From: Halobacteriales archaeon QS_5_70_15
GTDB lineage: Archaea; Halobacteriota; Halobacteria; Halobacteriales; Haloarculaceae
Direction of reading: 5' to 3'
DNA: 25,079 bases
Assembly: GCA_003022005.1 (NCBI GenBank)
Contig: PXRQ01000089.1
Coordinates: forward strand, 1 to 25,079
The position numbers were made by a program, and so were the translations under genes. Of the stretch, positions 15,256-22,421 are shown piece after piece. Every line of letters starts with the position of its first letter. Position 1 is the stretch's first letter. The notes under the pieces were generated by a model that ran no database searches, was not told where the DNA came from, and worked only from the letters and a program-made list of their open reading frames with translations.

Positions 15256-15823
15256 CGTCGTACCGCTCGGCGGCCGTCGGGAACGCCGTCTCCTCGAGTT
15301 CGCGAGAGCGCCGTCCCTCCGCGGCCGCCACCGCCTCCGGGTCCGGCGAGGCGTCGTCGTCGACCCGGGCCCACGAGCCGTGGACCTTCGCGTGACACCA
15401 TCGACAGAGGTAGACCGTTATCTCGTGGGCCGGGTCCGTTCCTCTCTCGTCCGTCTCCCCCTCCTCGGTCGACCCTTCGCCGGCCCCGGCGTGGTCGTCG
15501 CGGTAGGAGAGGTGGTGCTCCTCGAGCAGCGGCCGCTCGTTCGAGTCGGCGACCCGGCGCTCCTCCAGCCCGCAGCGGACGCACTCGCGGTCGCGCTGGC
15601 GGGCCCGGAAGTGCGGGCAGTCCTTCCACGCCCAGTCCCCGTGGGGGTCGGCCGCCGGGCACCGGAGGTCGTCCGCGCGGCGCTCGGCGGCGAACGCCGG
15701 GTCGTCGCCGGCGTACTCGGCCGCGTAGCGGCACCGGCCGTCGTCGGTGAGGTGGTCGCACCGCTCGACGAACGCGTACGGGTCGTCGACGCCCACGGGG
15801 GTGCCGCCGGGGGCCTTCTCCAT
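15236..15823 (-). CDS. DUF7097-family zinc protein with HNH-like motif
   Basis: This 195-residue protein, MEKAPGGTPVGVDDPYAFVE, carries many paired cysteines: C22 and C31 (RCDHLTDDGRC), C55 and C69, and C81-C84 (CVRCG). An HNH-like stretch follows, EEHHLSYRD (101-109) and YLCRWCHAKVHGSW (138-151). The latter resembles the metal site and catalytic His arrangement of HNH endonucleases. The family is common in haloarchaea and uncharacterised; nuclease activity is only a prediction. The Gly/Glu/Asp-rich insertion at about 110-132 looks like a flexible loop. The ATG at 15823 lies about 27 nt after AAATTCAAG (minus strand), so a leaderless mRNA is likely. It is divergent from the DUF192 gene. Confidence 0.8.
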   Translation of the reverse strand: MEKAPGGTPVGVDDPYAFVERCDHLTDDGRCRYAAEYAGDDPAFAAERRADDLRCPAADPHGDWAWKDCPHFRARQRDRECVRCGLEERRVADSNERPLLEEHHLSYRDDHAGAGEGSTEEGETDERGTDPAHEITVYLCRWCHAKVHGSWARVDDDASPDPEAVAAAEGRRSRELEETAFPTAAERYDDGGDGG

Positions 15824-15847
15824 GGTCGGGTTCCGGGTGGGCGGCGC

Positions 15848-15856
15848 TTGAATTTG
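15848..15856 (-). promoter_or_regulatory. TATA-like box of the DUF7097 gene
   Basis: The minus-strand AAATTCAAG is the only AT-rich stretch in the 108-bp divergent intergenic region. It lies 25-33 nt before the ATG at 15823. Confidence 0.5.
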
Positions 15857-15931
15857 ACGCGGGCCGGACCGCGGGACGTCCCGTCCCGACTCCCGGGCAA
15901 GGGCTTTGCCCCGTGCCGTCGACGCCCGACC

Positions 15932-16291
15932 GTGCGCGTCGTCCACCGCCCTCCCGACGGATCCGAGCAGGTCCTCGCCACGGAGGTCGAAGTGGCCGAC
16001 TCCTTCGTCCGGAAGGCACGAGGGCTGACCTTCCGGCGGTCGATCCCCGACGACTACGCGCTCGTCTTCCCGTTCGGCCGCCCGCGGACCCGCGGGCTCC
16101 ACATGGTCTGTGTCCCGTTCGACATCGACGCGGTCTGGCTCGTCGACGGGCGGGTCGAGGCGGTGAAACGGCTCCGCGCCTGGTGGGGCCACGGCCGGGC
16201 GCGCGGCGACACCGTCCTCGAACTCCCGGCGGGGGGCACGGCGGGCGTCGACCCCGGGGACCGGGTCGAGGTCGTCGACCCGGACGGGTAG
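15932..16291 (+). CDS. DUF192 family protein
   Basis: This 119-residue protein runs from a GTG at 15932. The DUF192 (PF02643) signature is plain: SFVRKARGLTFRRSIPDDYA (about residues 24-43), VFPFGRPRTRGLHMVCVPFD (the usual WMKNT position is GLHMVC), then IDAVWLVDGRVEAVKRLRAW and the closing beta strands VLELPAGGTAGVDPGDRVEV. Family members are small beta-barrel-like proteins, often secreted; no biochemical role is established. No signal peptide is visible here, so it is probably cytoplasmic. GTG was chosen because it begins the first strand (VRVVHR) and upstream codons read as an unrelated shadow. Confidence 0.87.
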   Translation: MRVVHRPPDGSEQVLATEVEVADSFVRKARGLTFRRSIPDDYALVFPFGRPRTRGLHMVCVPFDIDAVWLVDGRVEAVKRLRAWWGHGRARGDTVLELPAGGTAGVDPGDRVEVVDPDG

Positions 16292-16324
16292 CGGTCCGCG
16301 CGCGGCGAACCGCGACCGAGAGAC

Positions 16325-16335
16325 AAATTTTATCG
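16325..16335 (+). promoter_or_regulatory. TATA box of the aminotransferase gene
   Basis: AAATTTTATCG lies 23-33 nt before the ATG at 16358. It is a strong archaeal TATA element for a leaderless transcript. Confidence 0.65.
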
Positions 16336-16357
16336 ATACTCTCAACGGTTTCCGTAT

Positions 16358-17701
16358 ATGGACAGGGCGACAGCCACGCCGCGCGTCGACGCGATCCCGG
16401 GCGAGCGAGCCCGACGGTGGGTCGAGCACCACCGCGAGGCGGCCGCGCCGAGCGAGCACTCCCACGCGTTCGTCTGGGACGTCACCGGCGACGCCGAGGG
16501 CCCGTTCGTCACCGACGTCGACGGGAACGTCCTCATGGACTTCACCAGTCACATCGGGGCCGCGCCGCTGGGGTACGGGAACCCCAAGATCCTCGAGAAG
16601 GCCCGGGAGTTCGACCTCGTCGAGCCGCTGAAGATCGCCGGTCAGGACCTCTACTACGCCGGTGGGGGCGGACTCGAGGACCGGGAGTTCCCGGGTTCGG
16701 CCCGGCTGATGCACGAGCTCGTCGAGCGGTCGAGCGGGTACGGCCACGACACCGTGTTCCTCTCGAACTCGGGCGGCGAGGCCGTCGAGAACGCCATGAA
16801 GGTGGCCTACGACGCCCGCGAGCGCCCGAAGTACGGGATCACCTTCTCGGGGGCGTTCCACGGCCGCACGCTCGGGACCCTCTCGCTCACCCGGGCGAAG
16901 GACGTCTACACGCGGAAGTTCCCCGAGATCGCGGGGGTACGGGAGGTGCCGTTCTGCACCGACCGGACCTGCTCGTCCGGGACCTGTGACTGCGGGTTCT
17001 TCCGCGGGGGCCGCTCGCGGCTCGAGGAACTGCTCGGCCCCGGGTCCCGGAGCCTCGACCCGGCCGAGGTCGCCTACATGATCGTCGAGCCCGTTCAGGG
17101 AGTCGGCGGCTACAACTTCCCGAGCGAGGCGTTCATGCGCGAGATCGCCCGCGTCAGCGAGACGTACGATGTCCCGCTGATCGTCGACGAGATCCAAACT
17201 GGGGTGGGTCGGTCGGGCCGGATGTGGGCCTCGGACCACTACGACATCGAGCCCGACGTCATCACGAGCGCGAAGGCGCTCCGTGTCGGCGCGACGATCG
17301 GCCGCGGGGAGCTGTTCCCGGACGAACCGAACCGGCTGGGCTCGACCTGGGGCGGCGGGGACGTCGTCTCCTCGATGTACGGCGTGTTCACGCTGGAGGC
17401 CATCGACGAGTACGACCTCATGGACAACGCGACGGAGAGAGGCCGGGGGATGCGCGAGCTGCTCGCCGACGCCGGCCCGGAGGGGGTGGTCGACGTGCGG
17501 GGGCTCGGACTGCTGCTGGCCGTCGAGTTCGACACGAAGGAACGCCGGGACGCGGTCGTCGAGGCGGCGCTCTCCCGGGGCCTGATGACGCTCGGCTGTG
17601 GTCGGAAGACGATCCGTCTCCTGCCGCCGCTGGACGTCACCGAGCGCGAGATCGAACTCGGCGGGTCGCTGTTCCTCGACGCCGTCGCGTCTGTCGCCTG
17701 A
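16358..17701 (+). CDS. Class III PLP-dependent aminotransferase
   Basis: This 447-residue protein is a fold-type I, class III aminotransferase (PF00202). It shows TDVDGNVLMDFTSHIGAAPLGYGNP, the cofactor phosphate site SNSGGEAVENAMKVA, FHGRTLGTLSLT, IVEPVQGVGGYNFP, and IVDEIQTGVGRSGRMWASDH with the Asp that contacts the PLP pyridine nitrogen. The Schiff-base lysine is Lys306 in ITSAKALRVG. Members act on 4-aminobutyrate, ornithine, diaminobutyrate or similar omega-amino substrates, and the substrate here is not decided. An unusual cysteine cluster (C200, C205, C210, C212) follows the EVPF strand. It is followed after 73 bp by a D-2-hydroxyacid dehydrogenase on the same strand, which could reduce a 2-oxo product; that link is inference. 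Confidence 0.9.
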   Translation: MDRATATPRVDAIPGERARRWVEHHREAAAPSEHSHAFVWDVTGDAEGPFVTDVDGNVLMDFTSHIGAAPLGYGNPKILEKAREFDLVEPLKIAGQDLYYAGGGGLEDREFPGSARLMHELVERSSGYGHDTVFLSNSGGEAVENAMKVAYDARERPKYGITFSGAFHGRTLGTLSLTRAKDVYTRKFPEIAGVREVPFCTDRTCSSGTCDCGFFRGGRSRLEELLGPGSRSLDPAEVAYMIVEPVQGVGGYNFPSEAFMREIARVSETYDVPLIVDEIQTGVGRSGRMWASDHYDIEPDVITSAKALRVGATIGRGELFPDEPNRLGSTWGGGDVVSSMYGVFTLEAIDEYDLMDNATERGRGMRELLADAGPEGVVDVRGLGLLLAVEFDTKERRDAVVEAALSRGLMTLGCGRKTIRLLPPLDVTEREIELGGSLFLDAVASVA

Positions 17702-17774
17702 TACGGGCGTCCAGGGGGACCGATGCCGCGACCGTACCGGCACGACTTACCTCCCTCCCCGAGACGACCGAGCC

Positions 17775-18761
17775 ATGTCCGACGCCGAGACCGGAACCGA
17801 AGGGTTCGACGTCCTCGTCCTGCGACACGGGACCGAGGGCCTCTCGATGGCATCGTACGCCGAGGCACTCCGCGAGCGGCTGCCCGACCGCGACGTCCGG
17901 CTGGCGCGCACCCCCTGCCGGGAGCGCGAGCTGGTGGCCGGCGCGCGGGTCGTGACCGGCCGTGACATCGACGAGTCGCTTATCGAGCGGGCCGAACGGC
18001 TCGAACTGTTCGCGTGCACGTTCGCCGGCACGGACCACGTCCCGACCGACGCGCTGGCCGAGCGCGGCGTCGCGGTGACGAACGCCGGCGGCATCCACGC
18101 CCCCGGCATCGCCGAGGGGGCCATCGGGCAGATGCTCACCTTCGCCCGCCGGCTCGACGAGGGGTGGCGTCGCAAGCAGCGGCGCGAGTGGCGCCACTTC
18201 CAGTCGACCGAGTTCATGGACTCGACCGTGACCGTGGTCGGTCTGGGCTCGATCGGGCAGGCGCTCGTCGAGCGTCTCGAGGGGTTCGGCGTCGACACCA
18301 TCGGCGTCCGGTACACCCCCTCGAAGGGCGGGCCGACCGACGAGGTGATCGGCTTCGAGACGGGGGCGGTCCACGAGGCCCTTTCGAGAACCGACTACGT
18401 CGTGCTCGCCTGCCCGCTGACCGAGACGACCCGCGGGCTGATCGACGCCGAGGCGTTCGCGACGCTCCCCCCGCACGCCGTCCTCGTCAACGTCGCCCGC
18501 GGGGGCATCGTCGACACGGAGGCGCTGATGGACGCGATCGCGGACAACGGTATCAGGGGGGCGGCCCTGGACGTGACAGACCCCGAGCCGCTGCCGCCGG
18601 ACCACCCGCTCTGGAACTTCGAGAACGTCCTCGTCACGCCACACACAGGGGGTCACACCCCGGAGCACTGGCCCCGGCTGGCCGACATCGTCGCGCGGAA
18701 CCTCGACCGCCTGGGCTCGGGCGAACCCCTCGAGAACCTGGTCCGCGCCCCGGAGGCCTAG
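17775..18761 (+). CDS. D-2-hydroxyacid dehydrogenase (NAD(P)-dependent)
   Basis: This 328-residue member of the D-isomer-specific 2-hydroxyacid dehydrogenase family interconverts a 2-oxoacid and a D-2-hydroxyacid. The Rossmann motif is GLGSIG (residues 156-161). The catalytic triad is visible: Arg242 in NVARGG, Glu271 in TDPEPLP and His290 in TPHTGGH. The substrate loop NAGGIHAPGIAEGAIGQML (103-121) is typical. The acidic residue usual for NAD selectivity is replaced near position 179 by R/Y (GVRY), which may favour NADP, as in some haloarchaeal enzymes. The start is the ATG at 17775; the upstream frame is a shadow. The stop overlaps that of the convergent gene in a CTAG. Confidence 0.92.
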   Translation: MSDAETGTEGFDVLVLRHGTEGLSMASYAEALRERLPDRDVRLARTPCRERELVAGARVVTGRDIDESLIERAERLELFACTFAGTDHVPTDALAERGVAVTNAGGIHAPGIAEGAIGQMLTFARRLDEGWRRKQRREWRHFQSTEFMDSTVTVVGLGSIGQALVERLEGFGVDTIGVRYTPSKGGPTDEVIGFETGAVHEALSRTDYVVLACPLTETTRGLIDAEAFATLPPHAVLVNVARGGIVDTEALMDAIADNGIRGAALDVTDPEPLPPDHPLWNFENVLVTPHTGGHTPEHWPRLADIVARNLDRLGSGEPLENLVRAPEA

Positions 18762-19426
18762 TCGCTCCCGGGCGTCGGCTCCGGACGGCCGTCGTGGGCC
18801 CGGAGTATCCGCTCGTAGTATGGGGTCATCACCGCGCGGGCCTCCTCCCAGTGGCTTTCGGTGTGCATGTCGTGGAGTTCGACCGCGAGCAGGTAGCGCG
18901 CCGCCTCCGGGCCGAATCCCGACTGGCCCTGGTGGGGCTTGCGCGGGTACTCGGGGTCGTCCATCGCCGCCCGGAGCTCGTACCCCTGCGCGCGCTGCAT
19001 CGGCCGGGCGTAGTCCCCGCCGACCTTGTGTCGCTTCCACGCGAGCGTGCTCGCCTCGGCGTACCGGGCGTCCATCCCGACGAGCGCGGCCCGCTTGGCG
19101 AACGCCGCGCGGACGCTCCCCCAGTCGGCCTCGGCCAGCGCGTCGTAGTCGAGGTCGCCGTCGACCGTACACGACGACTCGACCGCGTCCTTGGCCCACA
19201 GCGCGTCGACGTACGCGGCGGCGGCGGCCCGGGCCGTCGTCGGGTCGAGATGTGCGAACTGCCGCCGGTCGACCGCCGCGAACGCCTCGACGGCGCGCTC
19301 GCGCTCGCGCCGGTCGTGGAAGCGGAAGCCGCGGCAGATCTGCTCGGCCATCTCGCCGGCGACCTCCTCGATGCGCCGGCCGTCGGGACGGCTCCGCCCG
19401 AGGGTCCCGTCCGCCGAACTACTCAT
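18758..19426 (-). CDS. Uncharacterised soluble protein, 222 residues
   Basis: I do not recognise this protein. From the ATG at 19426 it reads MSSSADGTLGRSRPDGRRIE and then long, mainly helical acidic segments: EVAGEMAEQICRGFRFHDRR, AVDRRQFAHLD, AAYVDALWAKDAVESSC, FAKRAALVGMDARYAEAS. A conserved-looking part follows, WKRHKVGGDYARPMQRAQGY and EAARYLLAVELHDMHTESHW. There is no signal peptide or membrane segment and few cysteines. It is convergent with the dehydrogenase and shares its stop in CTAG (18758-18761). The frame is open to a TTG at 19579, but that extension is Arg/Pro/Gly-rich. AT-rich promoter-like DNA (GTATTTATTTC on the minus strand, near 19600) lies about 170 nt upstream, so either a long leader or the TTG start is possible. 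Confidence 0.68.
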   Translation of the reverse strand: MSSSADGTLGRSRPDGRRIEEVAGEMAEQICRGFRFHDRRERERAVEAFAAVDRRQFAHLDPTTARAAAAAYVDALWAKDAVESSCTVDGDLDYDALAEADWGSVRAAFAKRAALVGMDARYAEASTLAWKRHKVGGDYARPMQRAQGYELRAAMDDPEYPRKPHQGQSGFGPEAARYLLAVELHDMHTESHWEEARAVMTPYYERILRAHDGRPEPTPGSD

Positions 19427-19589
19427 CCGTACCTCCCGGACACCGCGTGCCGTCGACCGTCCGGATCGGGCAGGCCGTCGACCCGGAGGACGGCTCGACC
19501 CGGTCGAACCGTGTCCGTCCGGCCGTCCCGCCGGGACGCGTGCGTGTGTTGGGGTGGGGGTGGTGTCGCATATATCCAAGCAATATACG

Positions 19590-19612
19590 GTGAAATAAAT
19601 ACCGCCACCAGC
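19590..19612 (-). promoter_or_regulatory. AT-rich promoter region upstream of the uncharacterised gene
   Basis: The minus strand reads GGTATTTATTTCACCGTATATT, a clear TATA-rich island in GC-rich DNA between doeA and the 222-residue gene. It would place a transcription start near 19575-19580. Confidence 0.45.
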
Positions 19613-19624
19613 GGCTTCAGAGCC

Positions 19625-19633
19625 TGAAAAAGC
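19625..19633 (-). terminator. T-run terminator after doeA
   Basis: On the minus strand GCTTTTTCAGG follows the stop at 19656 by about 25 nt, after a GC-rich stretch. Archaeal polymerase commonly stops at such T-runs. Confidence 0.5.
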
Positions 19634-19655
19634 GGGGCGGTCGGCCCGGAACGGA

Positions 19656-20828
19656 TCAGAGCAGCGTTCGGGGGAACTCCGCGAACGTCTCGGCGCCGTC
19701 GCTCGTCACCCGGAACGTCTCGCTGATCTCGACGCCGAACTCGTCGTACCAGATGCCGGGGATGAGGTGGAACGTCATGTCCTCCTCGAGGGTGGTCGTG
19801 TCGCCGGGCCGGAGGCTGGCGGTGTGCTCGCCCCAGTCCGGCGGGTAGCCCAGTCCGCAGGCGTAGCCGATGCGGGACTCCTTCTCGATGCCGTGCTCGG
19901 CGATGACCTCCCGCCAGGCGGCCTCGACGGACTCGGCGCTGACGCCCGGTTCGACGGCGTCGAGCGCCGCGTCGAGCCCCTCGACGACCACCGCCGCGGT
20001 CTCGTCCATCTCCGCGGGCGGTTCGCCCACGTTCACCGTGCGTGCCATCGGGCAGTGGTACCGGTGCTTGCAGCCGGCGAGCTCGATGATCACGGGATCG
20101 CCGGTCTCGAACTCCCGATCGCTCCAGGAGAGGTGTGGCGTCCCCGTGAACTCCCCGGAGGGCATCAGCGGCGCGATGGCGGGGTAGTCCCCGCCGTAGT
20201 CCTCGGTCCCCTCGACCAGCGCCTCGTAGATCGCCGCCGCCGCGGTCGACTCGCGGACGCCCGCGCCGATGGTCCCTATTCCCGCCCGCATCGCGTGCTC
20301 GGCGATCCGGGCCGCCCGCTCCATCTGTTCGAGTTCTCGGTCGCTCTTCTTCAGCCGCACCCAGTTGACCAGCAGCGTCGCGTCCTCGAACTCCGCCTCG
20401 GGGAGGCCCTCCTCGAGCCGCCGGTGGGTCCGCGCGGTGTAGTAGTAGGCGTCCATCTCCACGCCCACGACGGCGTCGTCGACGCCGAGGTCGGCGAGCA
20501 CCTCGGCGGTGTAGTCAGCCGGGTGGAGGTCGTAGGGGGAGTGGACGTGGTCGTCGCTGTACGACCGGACGTGCTCGTCGGGGAGCCAGGTCGTCACCTC
20601 TGCGGCCTTCGCGTCCATTTCGCGGCCGATCCAGACCGGGTCGGCGTCGAGCGTCACGAGGACGCCCTGGTGGACGTAGAACGACCACCCCTCGTAGCCG
20701 GTCAGGTAGTTCATGTTCGCCGGGTCGGTCACGAACAGCGCGTCCAGTCCGTTCTCGCGCATCCGGGCCCTGGTCCGGTCCAGCCGGCGCTCGTACTCCG
20801 AGGCCGGGAAGGGGCTCGCTCGTTCCAT
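19656..20828 (-). CDS. doeA: Ectoine hydrolase-like M24 protein (DoeA/EutD)
   Basis: This 390-residue protein has a creatinase-type N-terminal domain (about 1-155) and a pita-bread M24 domain. Signatures closely resemble ectoine hydrolase (DoeA/EutD, TIGR02993): MNYLTGYEGWSFYVHQGVLV, GGDYPAIAPLMPSGEFTGTP, HLSWSD, ELAGCKHRYHCPMARTVNVG, KESRIGYACGLGYPPDWGEH and SLRPGDTTTL. Of the five metal ligands of true M24 peptidases most are missing: Glu249 and Cys259 stand where two Asp should be, there is no His in GYACGLG, and MTFHLIPG lacks the Glu. This fits the metal-independent hydrolases. DoeA opens ectoine to N-acetyl-diaminobutyrate in the cytoplasm. The start at 20828 follows AAAATTTTAC. It is divergent from the aminotransferase-M20 unit. 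The alternative is another small cyclic-amidine or creatine-like substrate. Confidence 0.8.
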   Translation of the reverse strand: MERASPFPASEYERRLDRTRARMRENGLDALFVTDPANMNYLTGYEGWSFYVHQGVLVTLDADPVWIGREMDAKAAEVTTWLPDEHVRSYSDDHVHSPYDLHPADYTAEVLADLGVDDAVVGVEMDAYYYTARTHRRLEEGLPEAEFEDATLLVNWVRLKKSDRELEQMERAARIAEHAMRAGIGTIGAGVRESTAAAAIYEALVEGTEDYGGDYPAIAPLMPSGEFTGTPHLSWSDREFETGDPVIIELAGCKHRYHCPMARTVNVGEPPAEMDETAAVVVEGLDAALDAVEPGVSAESVEAAWREVIAEHGIEKESRIGYACGLGYPPDWGEHTASLRPGDTTTLEEDMTFHLIPGIWYDEFGVEISETFRVTSDGAETFAEFPRTLL

Positions 20829-21017
20829 ACCCACCCGCTCCGGGGACGGGGGGTGTAAAATTTTCGTGTACGATGATAACAGCATCCGTGTACGGGAACG
20901 GTCCCTCCGCGCCCGGACCCGGTCGTACGCCGGCACCGGCGGATGTTACCGGATACTGTATATCGGTTCACGGTACCCGTGGACAATCTATTTACGCCGC
21001 GTTTCCGTGCCCGGGGT
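20829..21017. promoter_or_regulatory. Divergent doeA / doeD promoter region with direct repeats
   Basis: This 189-bp region drives both directions. For doeA (minus), AAAATTTTAC (20864-20855) lies about 27-36 nt before the ATG. For the aminotransferase (plus), AATCTATTTACG (about 20985-20997) lies about 20-33 nt before the ATG at 21018. The octamer CGTGTACG occurs at 20865-20872 and 20887-20894, exactly 22 bp apart (two helical turns), abutting the doeA TATA box. Between them is the partly palindromic GATGATAACAGCATC. A second AT-rich stretch, ACTGTATATCGG, is near 20956. This looks like a regulated intergenic operator region; bacterial doe genes are often controlled by AsnC/Lrp (DoeX) or GntR-type EnuR regulators, but none is present in the window. 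Confidence 0.6.
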
Positions 21018-22421
21018 ATGACCGGCCCACCGATCGACGAACTGCACTTCGCCCAGGAACCGGACGTCGACGACGTCCCGGGTCCGGAGACGCGCCGACA
21101 GATCGAGCGCCAGCGCGCGATCGACTCGAGCGCCGTCGCCTACCCCGAGGACATCCCCATCGCGTTCGAGGAGGGCCGCGGCGCGACGGTCCGGGACGTC
21201 GACGGGAACACGTACCTCGACTTCTTCGCCGGCATCGGCGTGCTCAACGTCGGCCACTCGAACCCCTACGTGCTGGAGGCGGTCCACGAGCAGACCGACA
21301 AGCTGGTCCACACCGTCGACTTCCCGACCGACGCCCGGCTCGACCTCATCGAGAAACTGGACGAGATCGCGCCGGGCGACCTCGCCGGTGACAACCGCGT
21401 GGTGTTCGGCGGTCCGACCGGGAGCGACGCGGTCGAGGCGAGCATCAAGCTCGCGAAGTACAACACCGGGGGCGACGGCCTGGTTGCCTTCCGCGGGGCC
21501 TACCACGGCATGACGTCCGGGGCGCTGTCGATCACCGGCAACAGGAAGTCGAAGCGGGACTACTCCCCCCTCCTGCCCGACGTCGTCCACGTCCGGTATC
21601 CCTACCCGTTCCGGGACCGCGGCGAGGGCGACGCCGTCTCGGTCTGTACCCGCGACGCCGCCGACTGCTGTGGCTCGTTCTCCTGTGCCCGCGCGCTCGA
21701 GGAGGTCCGCGAGACGATCGAGGACCCCTACGGCGGGCTGGCGAACCCCGCGGGGGTCTTCGTCGAACCCATCCAGGGGGAGGCGGGCGTCATCGTCCCG
21801 CCCGAGGGGTTCCTGCAGGGGCTCCGCGAGATCGCCGACGACAACGGCCTGCCGCTGATGGTCGACGAGATACAGTCCGGGCTCGGCCGCACCGGCGAGT
21901 GGTGGGCCAGCGAGCACTACGGCGTCACCCCGGACATCATGACCTCGGCGAAGGCGCTCGGCGGGATCGGGTTCCCGCTCTCCTGTACGATGTACCGCGA
22001 GGACCTCGACACGTGGGACTCCGGGGGGCACGCGGGCACCTACCGCGGGCACGTCGTCGCGATGCGCGCGGGCCTGCGGGCCATCGAGTACACCCAGAAC
22101 CACGACCTGCTCGACCACGCGACCGAACTCGGGGAGTACATCCGGGGCCGGCTCCGCGAGGCGGGCGAGGGCAATCCCCTCCTCGGCGAGGTGCGGGGGA
22201 AGGGGCTGTTCATCGCCGCGGAGTTCACCGAGGAGGACCTCGTCGGGACGATACAGAGGCGGTGTCACGAGCGCGGCGTCCTCGTGTGGACGGCCGGTCG
22301 GAACGGACGGGTCCTCCGGCTGCTCCCGCCGCTGGTGATGACTCGCGAGCAGGCCGAGGTCGGCCTCGACGTCATCACCGAAGCCGTCGAGGAGACCTGC
22401 GCCCCGCGGCTGGACGCATGA
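21018..22421 (+). CDS. doeD: Class III aminotransferase, diaminobutyrate aminotransferase-like (DoeD)
   Basis: This 467-residue class III PLP enzyme shows [47 protein letters not shown] (phosphate site), [34 protein letters not shown] and [20 protein letters not shown]. The Schiff-base lysine is Lys312 in [15 protein letters not shown]. The [10 protein letters not shown] and [10 protein letters not shown] signatures are those of L-2,4-diaminobutyrate:2-oxoglutarate aminotransferases (EctB/DoeD group), although ornithine or 4-aminobutyrate enzymes are close relatives. Beside a DoeA homologue and a deacylase, the expected role is diaminobutyrate to aspartate semialdehyde. A cysteine cluster (C210, C217, C218, C223) is present. 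The stop overlaps the next start (ATGA), so translation is coupled. I chose the ATG at 21018 from the TATA spacing. No ectA or ectC is present, so synthesis of ectoine is unlikely here. Confidence 0.82.
   Translation: MTGPPIDELHFAQEPDVDDVPGPETRRQIERQRAIDSSAVAYPEDIPIAFEEGRGATVRDVDGNTYLDFFAGIGVLNVGHSNPYVLEAVHEQTDKLVHTVDFPTDARLDLIEKLDEIAPGDLAGDNRVVFGGPTGSDAVEASIKLAKYNTGGDGLVAFRGAYHGMTSGALSITGNRKSKRDYSPLLPDVVHVRYPYPFRDRGEGDAVSVCTRDAADCCGSFSCARALEEVRETIEDPYGGLANPAGVFVEPIQGEAGVIVPPEGFLQGLREIADDNGLPLMVDEIQSGLGRTGEWWASEHYGVTPDIMTSAKALGGIGFPLSCTMYREDLDTWDSGGHAGTYRGHVVAMRAGLRAIEYTQNHDLLDHATELGEYIRGRLREAGEGNPLLGEVRGKGLFIAAEFTEEDLVGTIQRRCHERGVLVWTAGRNGRVLRLLPPLVMTREQAEVGLDVITEAVEETCAPRLDA

Noticed and set aside
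17775..18761. The D-2-hydroxyacid dehydrogenase as part of the ectoine pathway
   Set aside because: No known step of ectoine breakdown needs it, it is separated from the cluster by a minus-strand gene, and it fits better as a partner of the aminotransferase at 16358.
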